Source: an uncultured Planctomycetaceae bacterium
Lineage (GTDB): Bacteria; Planctomycetota; Planctomycetia; Pirellulales; UBA1268
Assembly (NCBI GenBank): GCA_937926325.1
Contig: CALAZQ010000269.1
Span: 1-6,895 of the forward strand
Length of the DNA stretch: 6,895 nt
Reading direction: 5' to 3'
Part shown: in pieces, positions 1 to 6,376 of the stretch
Layout of the letters: each line of letters starts with the position of its first letter
Position numbering within the stretch: the first letter of the stretch is position 1
Translations under genes and position numbers: made by a program
Notes under the pieces: model-generated
What the model saw: only the letters and a program-made list of their open reading frames with translations
Told to the model about the DNA's origin: nothing
The model's database searches: none

Positions 1-102
1 CAAGATAGACAACTCTCGTTTGGTGGAGCACATACCGTGCCGAACACCATTGACACGACGTTCGTGTTTGCCGTGAAGCAGCAAGTACACGCGGCTCCGT
101 AA
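1..102 (+). CDS. C-terminal end of an unidentified protein (partial)
   Basis: An open frame enters from the left edge and ends at TAA (100-102), giving 33 visible residues that end in VKQQVHAAP. I do not recognise the family. The fragment has alternating polar and hydrophobic residues (for example DTTFVFAVKQQV), which could be a terminal beta-strand of an outer-membrane barrel, but that is only a guess from pattern. The codons are GC-rich like those of the genes downstream. The gene has the same direction as the acyl carrier protein 245 bp further on. The long gap and a possible terminator at 217-238 suggest it is a separate transcription unit. Confidence 0.5.
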   Translation, partial: QDRQLSFGGAHTVPNTIDTTFVFAVKQQVHAAP

Positions 103-193
103 GGTCTGAAGATTTTCGGGGGAGCAGGATGCTCAGGCTTTGTGTGAACTGCCGGCTCACCGGCTTGACAGGTAGGTTCGCCGTGTTCCCGCA

Positions 194-205
194 CAACAGC
201 TGTTG
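194..205. promoter_or_regulatory. 12-bp perfect palindrome, possible operator
   Basis: CAACAGCTGTTG reads the same on both strands and lies 142 bp upstream of the ACP start, in the only long non-coding stretch before that gene set. A perfect dyad in such a place could be a binding site for a dimeric repressor or activator. No regulator gene is visible in the window and a single copy was seen, so the role is inference only. Confidence 0.2.
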
Positions 206-216
206 AGCGGGTTTCA

Positions 217-238
217 TCGGCGAAACCGCCGAGTTTTT
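217..238 (+). terminator. Possible intrinsic terminator of the upstream gene
   Basis: A 5-bp stem, TCGGC (217-221) and GCCGA (228-232), encloses a 6-nt loop and is followed by G and five T (234-238). The stem is short, so the terminator would be weak. It lies 115 bp after the stop of the upstream partial gene and 110 bp before the ACP start, which fits separation of the two units. Confidence 0.3.
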
Positions 239-347
239 GGCCTTCGCCCCGCCTCGGCTTTTCGCTACTGTTCCTCACCCGTCGGCGGCCGCGGTGCTTT
301 CGTGACCGCCGACCGAGTGTTCCCACACCCTGAGGAGCCGCTCCATT

Positions 348-617
348 ATGGATCGCACCCAGTTGTCGGCCGTCGTGCTCGACCTGCTCGAGAAGGAAAC
401 CGGCGAAACCTACGAGTCGCTCGAGGAATCGACCACGCTGGCCGAAGGGCTTGGCCTCGACTCACTCGACATGGCTGGCCTCGTCCTCCACATCGAGAGC
501 CACTTCGGCATCCAGATCGAGACCGAGCTGCTCGACAAGATCAAGACTGTCGGCCAGATGCTCGACACGCTGGAAGAAAAACTGACCGCCAAGGAGGCTG
601 CCAAAAAGGCCGCCTAG
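348..617 (+). CDS. Acyl carrier protein
   Basis: This 89-residue protein is an acyl carrier protein: it carries growing acyl or ketide chains on a phosphopantetheine arm in the cytoplasm. The attachment motif DSL is at residues 38-40 in the context GLGLDSLDMAGL, so Ser39 is the modified serine. The body is acidic and helical, as is usual for the family, and the length is normal (about 80-90 residues). The C-terminus is an unusual Lys/Ala-rich tail (AKEAAKKAA). GAGGAG at 332-337, ten bases before the ATG, supports the start. The next two genes are ketosynthase-type proteins, so this is probably a dedicated carrier for that pathway rather than the housekeeping AcpP; the GLGLDSLDMAGL context also differs from the usual GADSLD of AcpP. 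The family call is secure, the pathway is inferred. Confidence 0.95.
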   Translation: MDRTQLSAVVLDLLEKETGETYESLEESTTLAEGLGLDSLDMAGLVLHIESHFGIQIETELLDKIKTVGQMLDTLEEKLTAKEAAKKAA

Positions 618-639
618 CTGCCGGCGGGAAAAATGCTGT

Positions 640-660
640 GGCGGTTTTTTGAGAACCGTC
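640..660 (+). other. Hairpin between the ACP and ketosynthase-like genes
   Basis: GGCGGTT (640-646) pairs with AACCGTC (654-660), including one G-U pair, around a 7-nt loop. Six T (645-650) fall inside the stem and loop rather than after it, so this is not a standard terminator. A second hairpin, GAGCCA (691-696) with TGGCTC (704-709), lies just downstream. Together they make the ACP-KS spacer structured, which could set RNA processing or the ratio of carrier to synthase. Confidence 0.3.
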
Positions 661-723
661 CTGCAGCAAGCTGAACACCCCGTGGCAGCCGAGCCACCGC
701 GATTGGCTCAGTCGCCCTGCTCC

Positions 724-1581
724 ATGACTGCCGGCATGTCGCACGATGTCCCGAAGAACGCCGTTCCCCCCGGTGCCTGCCTGATCAGGGGTGGCCAGGT
801 GATCACAGTGCGTCGGTCCGAAATTGCCGACTTGGCGAGGCAGCCGTCTCCGGCCGGGGCCCCAACCCTGCCGCCGCGGTTCCTGCGGCACGCCGATGAG
901 CAGACAGTCGTTGGCGTGCGGGCCGTGCTTCAGACGCTTGCGGAAACTGCAAGTGATGCCACCGACCTCGCGTACGATGCCGTGATAGCAGCCAGCTGCC
1001 GCGCCGGTCAGCCGACTGCCGCCCGGACGATGGTGGCGCTGAAGCAGCAAGGACCGGTCGGGGTCACGCCCCACGTCGTGCCCCAGTGCTCGCTCCACTC
1101 GCCCGCCTCGGCAGTGAGCGTCGGTCTCGGCATGCACGGCCCCACGATCGGCGTTGCCGGTGGGCCGGCAGCCATCGCCGAAGGCCTGCTCGCCGCCAGC
1201 ACCCTGGCCATGTCGCTTGCCGCCACCCAGCCTGCGGCTGCCATCTGGCTCGTGGTCACCGGCTGGGATACGACACCAGTTCTCGATGATGAGGCGACGC
1301 CCACGACCGATCCAACCTGCCGGGGCTTCGCCCTCCGGCTGCAGCCACTCACGACCAGCGGACCGCTGCCAGAGTCCGCAGTCCTGAGGATCGAGCCGTG
1401 CAACACGCGGGAATCAGCCGATCGACCCGCCGCCGACCCACCACTGTGGGAGTTCTGTGAACGACTCACCCAAGGCAGGGCGACCAGCATCGGCTGCGGA
1501 CGGGGACTGACCGCCGTGCTGGTGCCGGGTGAACTCGGATTTGGCGTTGGCTCACCGACAAATGCACGGGAGGCAGCCTGA
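724..1581 (+). CDS. Ketosynthase-like protein lacking the catalytic cysteine (chain-length-factor-like)
   Basis: From the ATG at 724 this is a 285-residue protein resembling the N-terminal half of a beta-ketoacyl synthase (similar to the PF13723 type). It lines up without gaps with the neighbouring active synthase around GPTIGVAGGPAA, and the catalytic Cys of that enzyme falls on Pro148 here, so it should not condense acyl chains. The following hydrophobic strand ending VVTGWDTTP matches LVGGCDVLSP of the partner. The C-terminal half of the thiolase fold, with its two active-site histidines, is absent; a poorly recognisable tail of about 100 residues replaces it. A chain-length-factor or scaffold role beside the next gene is likely. 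The start is uncertain: ATG 724, ATG 736 and TTG 649 share the frame and none has a clear ribosome site. Homology-like sequence begins only near residue 19. The stop overlaps the next start (TGATG). Confidence 0.75.
   Translation: MTAGMSHDVPKNAVPPGACLIRGGQVITVRRSEIADLARQPSPAGAPTLPPRFLRHADEQTVVGVRAVLQTLAETASDATDLAYDAVIAASCRAGQPTAARTMVALKQQGPVGVTPHVVPQCSLHSPASAVSVGLGMHGPTIGVAGGPAAIAEGLLAASTLAMSLAATQPAAAIWLVVTGWDTTPVLDDEATPTTDPTCRGFALRLQPLTTSGPLPESAVLRIEPCNTRESADRPAADPPLWEFCERLTQGRATSIGCGRGLTAVLVPGELGFGVGSPTNAREAA
1568..1573 (+). promoter_or_regulatory. Ribosome binding site for the ketosynthase gene
   Basis: GGGAGG lies seven bases before the ATG at 1581, inside the last codons of the ketosynthase-like gene. 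Together with the one-base TGATG overlap it supports translational coupling and fixes the start at 1581. Confidence 0.65.
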
Positions 1582-2822
1582 TGGCCGACCCGACTCCCGC
1601 GATTGCCGTCACCGGCATCGGTGCCGCCACACCGCTGGGCAACTCGTTCGGAGCTATCGCCGACGCCCTTGCTGCCGGCCGCTCGGGGATTGGCCGCTAC
1701 GACGCCGGCACCTATGGCCGGCCCCAGGAACATCCGGCGGCTGCAGTTGCTGACATTCCCTCTCCGCCGGCCCACGTTGTCAATCTCCCACCGGGTGACT
1801 TTGGCCGCCGTAGCCGCTTGGAACAGCTTGCCCTCGGCCCCGCCGCCTGGGCGGTCCACGACGCCGGGCTCGTCTCTGGCTCGCAGCAGGCTCCACAGCC
1901 AAATCGCATCGGGGTCATCGCCGGCATCGGCGCCGAGCAGCTGAAGGATTGGGAGCGTGACTATCTCGATGGCGGCCGGGATGTCTTCAGCCCCGCCGAC
2001 CGGCCGACGCTGGTGCAGCGGCTGGCGACAACCCTCGGCATCACCGGCCCCACCACAACGGTTGCCGCGGCCTGTGCCTCCAGCGGCTTTGCCCTGGCAC
2101 TGGCCCGGTCCTGGCTGACGGCCGGCTGGGTCGATGCCTGCCTGGTGGGCGGCTGTGATGTGCTCAGCCCGACGGCCCTGGCCGCCTTTCACAACCTGCG
2201 GGCCCTTTCCCGCCGCGACGACCATCCGCAGCAGGCCTCGCGGCCCTTCGATCGTGATCGCGACGGGTTCGTGATGGGTGAAGGAGGGGTCTTCTTCATG
2301 CTCGAACGCCGGGCCGATGCCGATCGCCGCGGCGTCGACTGCTACGGTGAACTGGCAGGGGTCGGCATGTCGGGTGACGCCAGCCACATGGTGACACCCT
2401 GCAGCGATCCGACCGAGGCCGCCCGGGCCATCGCCGCCGCGGTGGCTGACGCCGGACTGCCAGCCGAGCAGATCGACTACATCAACGCCCACGCCGCCGG
2501 CACGCCGGTAGGGGATGCGGCCGAGGCTGCCGCCATCCGCACAGCCCTCGGGCCAGCCGCCGATCGGGTGCCGGTCAGCTCAACCAAGAGCATGTCGGGC
2601 CACCTGATCAGCGCCGCTTCTGCGTTTGAGGCGGTGGCCTGTCTGGCCGCGATCGACCGCGGTTTCCTGCCCCCCACCATCAACCTTGATGCACCGGACG
2701 AGGCCTGCCGGCTGGCCCATGTGCCGCATACGGCAGTCACCGCGCGGGTCGACATTGCCGCCAGCAACTCCTTTGGCTTTGGCGGCGCCAACCTCTGCCT
2801 GGTGCTCAAACGAGCCGCCTGA
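1581..2822 (+). CDS. Beta-ketoacyl-ACP synthase (FabF-like, type II)
   Basis: This 413-residue protein is a complete FabF-type condensing enzyme, which joins a malonyl unit on ACP to an acyl chain with loss of CO2. Visible landmarks, in order, are the N-terminal AVTGIGAATPLG; the nucleophile in VAAACASSG (Cys165); FDRDRDGFVMGEG (223-235); the first active-site histidine in INAHAAGTPVGD (His304); STKSMSGH with Lys336 and His341; and the C-terminal NSFGFGGAN (396-404). The Cys-His-His set is intact, so the enzyme should be active. The motif after His304 is unusual: the common form is NAHGTST, here NAHAAGT. Length is normal for the family. It is translationally coupled to the dead ketosynthase-like gene, which points to a heterodimer as in KS/chain-length-factor pairs. 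It could serve a special fatty acid, aryl-polyene-like or polyketide product; nothing here decides which. Confidence 0.93.
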   Translation: MADPTPAIAVTGIGAATPLGNSFGAIADALAAGRSGIGRYDAGTYGRPQEHPAAAVADIPSPPAHVVNLPPGDFGRRSRLEQLALGPAAWAVHDAGLVSGSQQAPQPNRIGVIAGIGAEQLKDWERDYLDGGRDVFSPADRPTLVQRLATTLGITGPTTTVAAACASSGFALALARSWLTAGWVDACLVGGCDVLSPTALAAFHNLRALSRRDDHPQQASRPFDRDRDGFVMGEGGVFFMLERRADADRRGVDCYGELAGVGMSGDASHMVTPCSDPTEAARAIAAAVADAGLPAEQIDYINAHAAGTPVGDAAEAAAIRTALGPAADRVPVSSTKSMSGHLISAASAFEAVACLAAIDRGFLPPTINLDAPDEACRLAHVPHTAVTARVDIAASNSFGFGGANLCLVLKRAA

Positions 2823-2860
2823 ATCGAAACCACCTTTCACCCATTTCCCGTTTCAGCTTT

Positions 2861-2864
2861 GGAG
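2861..2864 (+). promoter_or_regulatory. Ribosome binding site for the DUF4254 gene
   Basis: GGAG sits seven bases before ATG 2872. It supports this start over the longer open frame that begins inside the ketosynthase gene. Confidence 0.55.
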
Positions 2865-2871
2865 TTTTTGC

Positions 2872-3516
2872 ATGCCCACCACCTCAGCGACGCTTCCGAC
2901 CCTGACACTTCCCACCATCGGTGCCGCCACCGACAGCCTGCTTGCCACCCTGGTTGCCGACTGGCACGTGGTCGAGCCGGCGCACAGCCAGACCGACCTT
3001 GCCGGCAAGATCTGTGACCTGCACCGGTTCAACTTTCTGCTCTGGCACGAGGAAGACATCGCCCGCTCACCTGATGTCACCGACACCAAGATCGCCGCCG
3101 TGAAGCGGGCGATCGACGGCTACAACCAGGCCCGCAATGACGCCATCGAGAAGGTCGACGACTGGCTGATCGAGGAACTCGCCCGCCGGGGCGTGACGGC
3201 GGCCGCCGATGCACCGGCTGCCACCGAGACCCCGGGTGCGGCCATCGACCGCCTGAGCATTCTCGAGCTCCGTCGGTTTCACATGCGGGAGCAACTCGAA
3301 CGGGAGGACGCCAGCCAGGAGCACCGCGAGAAGGTTGCCGGCAGGATGGTCATCCTCGACCAGCAGCGGGATCATCTGATCACCGCCCTCGACCGGCTGC
3401 TCACCGAGATCTTCGCCGGCCAGCGACCGCTACGGGTCTTTCGCCAGATGAAGATGTACAACGACCCGACGATGAACCCCTACCTCTACAAGTCGGCCGC
3501 CAAGCCAGCCGCCTGA
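2872..3516 (+). CDS. DUF4254 family protein
   Basis: The 214-residue product matches my knowledge of the DUF4254 family: NFLLWHEED (54-62), a helical charged stretch after it, ETPGAAIDRLSIL (119-131), HMREQ (137-141), and QMKMYNDPTMNPYLY near the end (192-206). The family's biochemical function is not established. It is mostly found in planctomycetes and Bacteroidetes, often near glycosyltransferases for cell-surface sugars. No signal peptide or membrane segment is visible, so it is probably cytoplasmic. An Ala/Pro/Thr-rich linker (about 108-122) separates two helical parts. It follows the ketosynthase by 49 bp on the same strand and is probably the last gene of the unit, since the next gene converges on it. 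The start is set by GGAG and by the beginning of family-like sequence. Confidence 0.85.
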   Translation: MPTTSATLPTLTLPTIGAATDSLLATLVADWHVVEPAHSQTDLAGKICDLHRFNFLLWHEEDIARSPDVTDTKIAAVKRAIDGYNQARNDAIEKVDDWLIEELARRGVTAAADAPAATETPGAAIDRLSILELRRFHMREQLEREDASQEHREKVAGRMVILDQQRDHLITALDRLLTEIFAGQRPLRVFRQMKMYNDPTMNPYLYKSAAKPAA

Positions 3517-3537
3517 TAGAGAGCCGTCCAGGGTGAT

Positions 3538-3564
3538 CGCGGTCAGCATGTCGCAGCGACCGCG
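3538..3564. terminator. Stem-loop between convergent genes
   Basis: CGCGGTC (3538-3544) and GACCGCG (3558-3564) form a perfect 7-bp stem with a 13-nt loop, in the 67-bp gap between the DUF4254 stop and the stop of the opposing esterase gene. There is no T-run on either side, so it is not a textbook intrinsic terminator, but its position suits a transcription end or 3' RNA stabiliser for both genes. Confidence 0.35.
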
Positions 3565-3583
3565 GCCCGCTCATCGCACTCGT

Positions 3584-6241
3584 TCAGTCGGCATCAATCC
3601 GGATTCGCCGTCTATAGATCCGGTCTCCGTTGGTCACGACCAGGATGTCCTGCCGGGGGCCGGCCAGCATACAACTGGTGAGTGGCTTAACCGGGCCATC
3701 CCGCTTGGGTGGCGGCAGCAACCCACTGTGCCGGCCGGTCGGATCGAAGACCTGCACCCCGAGGGCTGAGGTGATGAAGAAACGACCGGCTCGGTCGACT
3801 GCCATGCCGTCACCCCGCGAGGCCGTCTGATAGGGCGGTGGCTGGTTGAAGGCAAACTCACCGTTGGGGTCGACCGGTCGCCAGAGCGTCATGGCTGGCA
3901 GCTTGGCATCGAGACTACCGTCAGTTTTCAGGCGGAACATCCAGGCGTGTTGTCCACGGTACTCCGACACCGCCAGCGTGCCACCATCGGGTGAAAAGGC
4001 GATACCGTTGGGGGCGATGATATCAGTGGCCACGACTGTCGTTTCCCCAGTGGCAGGATCGACGCGGGTTACCTGTCCAGCCTTGGTCTCAGTGATGTAG
4101 ATGAGACCAGCACCGCTGACCGCAAGGTCATTGGGGGCAAGCCCCTTTGCTACCTCGGTGACCTCACCGGTGGCAGGATTGATACAAATCACCCGCTGCT
4201 TTGCCCCCTGGCAGGCATAAAGCAGGCCGTCAGGACCAAACTCCAGCCCACTGACGCTCTCGCGGGTAACAGTGCTGCGGGTGTCGCGGCCTGCCTCCAC
4301 ATCGGCCGCCTCAATCCGATAGACCGCGGGTTCTTTCATGTCGCAAAAGAAGAGATTGCCGTCAGCGTCACTGCAGGGGCCGTCCGCAAAGCCGAGCCCG
4401 GTCACAAGTGGCTGCCAGTCCTCACCTGGAATCAGCAGCTTCATCAGGGTCATGTCACCGCGGAGGTTACCGGCCACATCAACCTCGGGTGCGGCCTGTT
4501 CCGAACGCCAGAGCCAGGTCAGGGCATCGGGAAAAAGTGCTGATGCATGCTCGGCGTTGTGGCCGTAGCCCTCGGCCCAGTCAAACCGCAGGTCATACCC
4601 CATTGAACGCAGGGCGGCGGCCAGCTGGCGGTTGGCAATCGGCCAGCTACCGAAGGGGTTGTCGAGATCACCGCTGGTGTCGGCAAGATAAATCCGGAGC
4701 GGCTTGGGCTCGGTCTGCCGAATCAATGACGGATAGACATTGCCGCCCCGCAGGTTGGTAAAGCTGCCGATCGTGGAGAGCACCTTCCGGAAGGCATCGG
4801 GCCGTTCCCATGCGACCGTGAAACTACAGATGCCGCCGGAACTTGCCCCGCAGATCGCCCGCATCTCGGGGTTGGGGGAGATGACGTACCGCTTCTCAAC
4901 TTCGGGAATGATCTCCTCGAGCAGGAATCGGCTGTAGCGATCACCAAGACTGTCGTACTCAAAGCTCCGGTTGGATGACTTCCAGGGGCTCTTAGGGTCC
5001 GGCTTGTCGCTGGCATGGCCGGGATTGAGGAAGACGGCAATCGTCGGCGGCATCTTTCCAGCTGCGATCAGATTGTCGAAGACGACCGGCACCCGCCACT
5101 GGCCATCTGGTTTCTGATAGCTGTGACCGTCCTGAAAAACCATCAACGCCGCCGGGCGATCGGCTGTATACTGGGCCGGTACATAGATGGCCCAGTCACG
5201 AACAGTGTTGGGAAAGACGGCTGATTTCCAGGGAGGCATCTGCTCGACCCGGCCGTGGGGCACATCGTCTCGAGGTACGGCCAGCGGATGCGGCTGCCAG
5301 TGCGGTTGAGTGGTGGCGACAGCAGGCCTCGCCGCTGCCGGCTCATCCGACCAGAGCCAACGGAGATCCTCTGCCAGCCGCAGGCCGGCCGCCTTGGCAT
5401 TGTGGCCGCCCTCAGTCCAGGTCAGACGGTGTTGATAGCCCGCAAACTCGAGGGCAGCCGCCACGTCTTCATTGCCCAGTGGCCAGTTGCCAAACAGGTT
5501 GTCGAGGTCATCGCGGCCTTCCTGCAGGCAGACGCGGATTGGCTTGGGGCTGTTCTTTGTCTGACGAATGAGTCCGGGGTAGGCCCAGCCGCCGCGAATG
5601 TTGGTGAAGCTGCCGATATGGCTAAGGACCCGCCCGAATTGGTCGGGACGCTCCCAAGCTGCGGTGAAGGCACAGATTCCGCCCGAAGAGATTCCGCAAA
5701 TCGCCCGATCGGCAGGCTGGTCAGAGATGGTGAGCCCATTGGTCGCCACGGGAAGAAACTCTTCGACCAGAAACCGGGCGTAGCGATCGCCCATTGAGTC
5801 ATACTCAAACGAGCGGTTGCTCCGAGCCTTGGCCCCCGGCCGTTCTGGTGGAATCACACCAGGATTAACAAACACCGCCACCGTCGCCGGCAGCTCACCG
5901 CGGTGAATCAGATTGTCGAGGAGGACCGGTACGCGAAAGCTGCCATCGGGCTTGGCATAGTTCCTGCCGTCCTGAAAGACCATCAGCCGGGCGGGAGTAC
6001 CCGCCTCATACTGAGCCGGTACATACACTGCATAGTCCCGCTCAGTCCCCGGAAAAATCGTGCTGGTGGTGAACCGGCCCTCACGGAGTGTTCCCCGGGG
6101 AACCCCCGGCTGCGGCGTGCGAATCGCATCATCCTCAGTCGGTTCTGCCGCCGGCACTGCTGCCATCACGAGCACTGCTGCGAGAACCGCCAGCGGGCGG
6201 AGAAAAGGTGGCCCAACTCTTTCATTGAAAGGATACATCAT
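3584..6241 (-). CDS. Secreted double-esterase and SMP-30/gluconolactonase-like fusion protein
   Basis: An 885-residue exported hydrolase. An N-terminal Sec signal (hydrophobic core 16-31, likely cut near VPAA, 29-32) sends it across the inner membrane. Domain 1 (about 50-300) is an esterase-D/Fes-like alpha/beta-hydrolase with GISSG (nucleophile Ser185), an acid probably in DDLDN (244-248) and His280. Domain 2 (about 328-582) repeats it with GASSG (Ser467), DLDN (525-528) and His561. Domain 3 (about 605-885) is an SMP-30/gluconolactonase-type propeller with FADGP (618-622), APNGIAFSPDG (743-753) and GDGMAVD (810-816), which carry likely metal ligands Asp620, Asn745 and Asp811. Both catalytic serines and histidines are kept. 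Such esterases can remove acyl groups from polysaccharides or cleave siderophore esters, and the propeller could open lactones; the substrate is unknown. The start has AAGGA about seven bases upstream. Its upstream neighbour on this strand is a broken DUF1501 gene. Confidence 0.9.
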   Translation of the reverse strand: MMYPFNERVGPPFLRPLAVLAAVLVMAAVPAAEPTEDDAIRTPQPGVPRGTLREGRFTTSTIFPGTERDYAVYVPAQYEAGTPARLMVFQDGRNYAKPDGSFRVPVLLDNLIHRGELPATVAVFVNPGVIPPERPGAKARSNRSFEYDSMGDRYARFLVEEFLPVATNGLTISDQPADRAICGISSGGICAFTAAWERPDQFGRVLSHIGSFTNIRGGWAYPGLIRQTKNSPKPIRVCLQEGRDDLDNLFGNWPLGNEDVAAALEFAGYQHRLTWTEGGHNAKAAGLRLAEDLRWLWSDEPAAARPAVATTQPHWQPHPLAVPRDDVPHGRVEQMPPWKSAVFPNTVRDWAIYVPAQYTADRPAALMVFQDGHSYQKPDGQWRVPVVFDNLIAAGKMPPTIAVFLNPGHASDKPDPKSPWKSSNRSFEYDSLGDRYSRFLLEEIIPEVEKRYVISPNPEMRAICGASSGGICSFTVAWERPDAFRKVLSTIGSFTNLRGGNVYPSLIRQTEPKPLRIYLADTSGDLDNPFGSWPIANRQLAAALRSMGYDLRFDWAEGYGHNAEHASALFPDALTWLWRSEQAAPEVDVAGNLRGDMTLMKLLIPGEDWQPLVTGLGFADGPCSDADGNLFFCDMKEPAVYRIEAADVEAGRDTRSTVTRESVSGLEFGPDGLLYACQGAKQRVICINPATGEVTEVAKGLAPNDLAVSGAGLIYITETKAGQVTRVDPATGETTVVATDIIAPNGIAFSPDGGTLAVSEYRGQHAWMFRLKTDGSLDAKLPAMTLWRPVDPNGEFAFNQPPPYQTASRGDGMAVDRAGRFFITSALGVQVFDPTGRHSGLLPPPKRDGPVKPLTSCMLAGPRQDILVVTNGDRIYRRRIRIDAD
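4496..6094 (-). repeat. Internal tandem duplication of an esterase domain
   Basis: Copy 1 spans about 6094-5342 and copy 2 about 5260-4496, offset by about 280 residues and joined by a short Ala/Pro-rich linker. Over the 66 residues starting at FPGT (63-128) and FPNT (343-408) I count 44 identities without a gap. Both copies also share NRSFEYDS, CG-SSGGIC, AWERPD, IGSFTN and LIRQT. Synonymous sites have diverged (for example the Ser codon in NRSFEYD is TCG in one and AGC in the other), so the duplication is old rather than a recent or assembly-made repeat. Confidence 0.85.
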
Positions 6242-6247
6242 GAGAAA

Positions 6248-6252
6248 TCCTT
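6248..6252 (-). promoter_or_regulatory. Ribosome binding site for the esterase fusion gene
   Basis: On the - strand AAGGA lies six to seven bases before ATGATG (6241-6236). It supports the first of two adjacent ATG codons, leaving a signal peptide of normal length. Confidence 0.55.
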
Positions 6253-6314
6253 GATCGGTTAAGGCAACAGCCAGTGACGTCGTCGCACCGCAACCCGCGG
6301 AAGTTGGCAGCGTA

Positions 6315-6331
6315 GCCGGTAGGCAACCGGC
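6315..6331 (-). terminator. Stem-loop after the DUF1501 remnant
   Basis: GCCGGT (6315-6320) and ACCGGC (6326-6331) form a perfect 6-bp stem around a 5-nt loop, 46 bp past the DUF1501 stop and 74 bp before the esterase start. No T-run follows on the - strand. It may separate the two transcripts. The rest of the 135-bp gap (6242-6376) shows no clear promoter boxes. Confidence 0.25.
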
Positions 6332-6376
6332 AGGAAACCACCCGCGATCGTCTTCCTTGTCGCGTGATGACGCCGC

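Larger units (their letters stand above)
103..347 (+). other. Intergenic leader before the ACP gene
   Basis: No convincing gene lies here; the longest frame that crosses it is arginine/proline-rich and runs over the ACP gene in another frame. It contains a 5-bp hairpin at 122-134 (GAGCA/TGCTC), another at 151-164 (GCCGG/CCGGC, 4-nt loop), a perfect 12-bp palindrome CAACAGCTGTTG at 194-205, and a hairpin followed by a short T-run at 217-238. The promoter for the ACP gene set should lie in this stretch, but I cannot place a good pair of -35 and -10 boxes. Confidence 0.4.

Noticed and set aside
165..170. TTGACA as a -35 promoter box
   Set aside because: No acceptable -10 box occurs 16-19 bases downstream, and the hexamer alone is weak evidence.
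203..652. Open frame on the + strand crossing the ACP gene
   Set aside because: It is very Arg/Pro/His-rich and overlaps the well-supported ACP in another frame.
541..1137. Open frame on the - strand
   Set aside because: It covers the end of the ACP and the start of the KS-like gene on the opposite strand with no recognisable motif.
1008..2492. Long open frame on the - strand (494 codons)
   Set aside because: It lies opposite the two ketosynthase-type genes, has a Gly/Ala/Arg-rich composition without any family motif, and is explained by high GC content on the strand opposite real genes.
2626..2871. Longer N-terminus for the DUF4254 protein
   Set aside because: It would overlap the end of the KS gene by nearly 200 bases. 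The ATG at 2872 has a ribosome site and begins just before family-like sequence.
5255..5797. Open frame of 180 codons on the + strand inside the esterase region
   Set aside because: It is antisense to the first esterase domain, whose catalytic motifs on the - strand are clear.
4496..6094. Assembly-made repeat as the cause of the double esterase domain
   Set aside because: The copies differ in about a third of residues and at many synonymous sites, so they are truly distinct.
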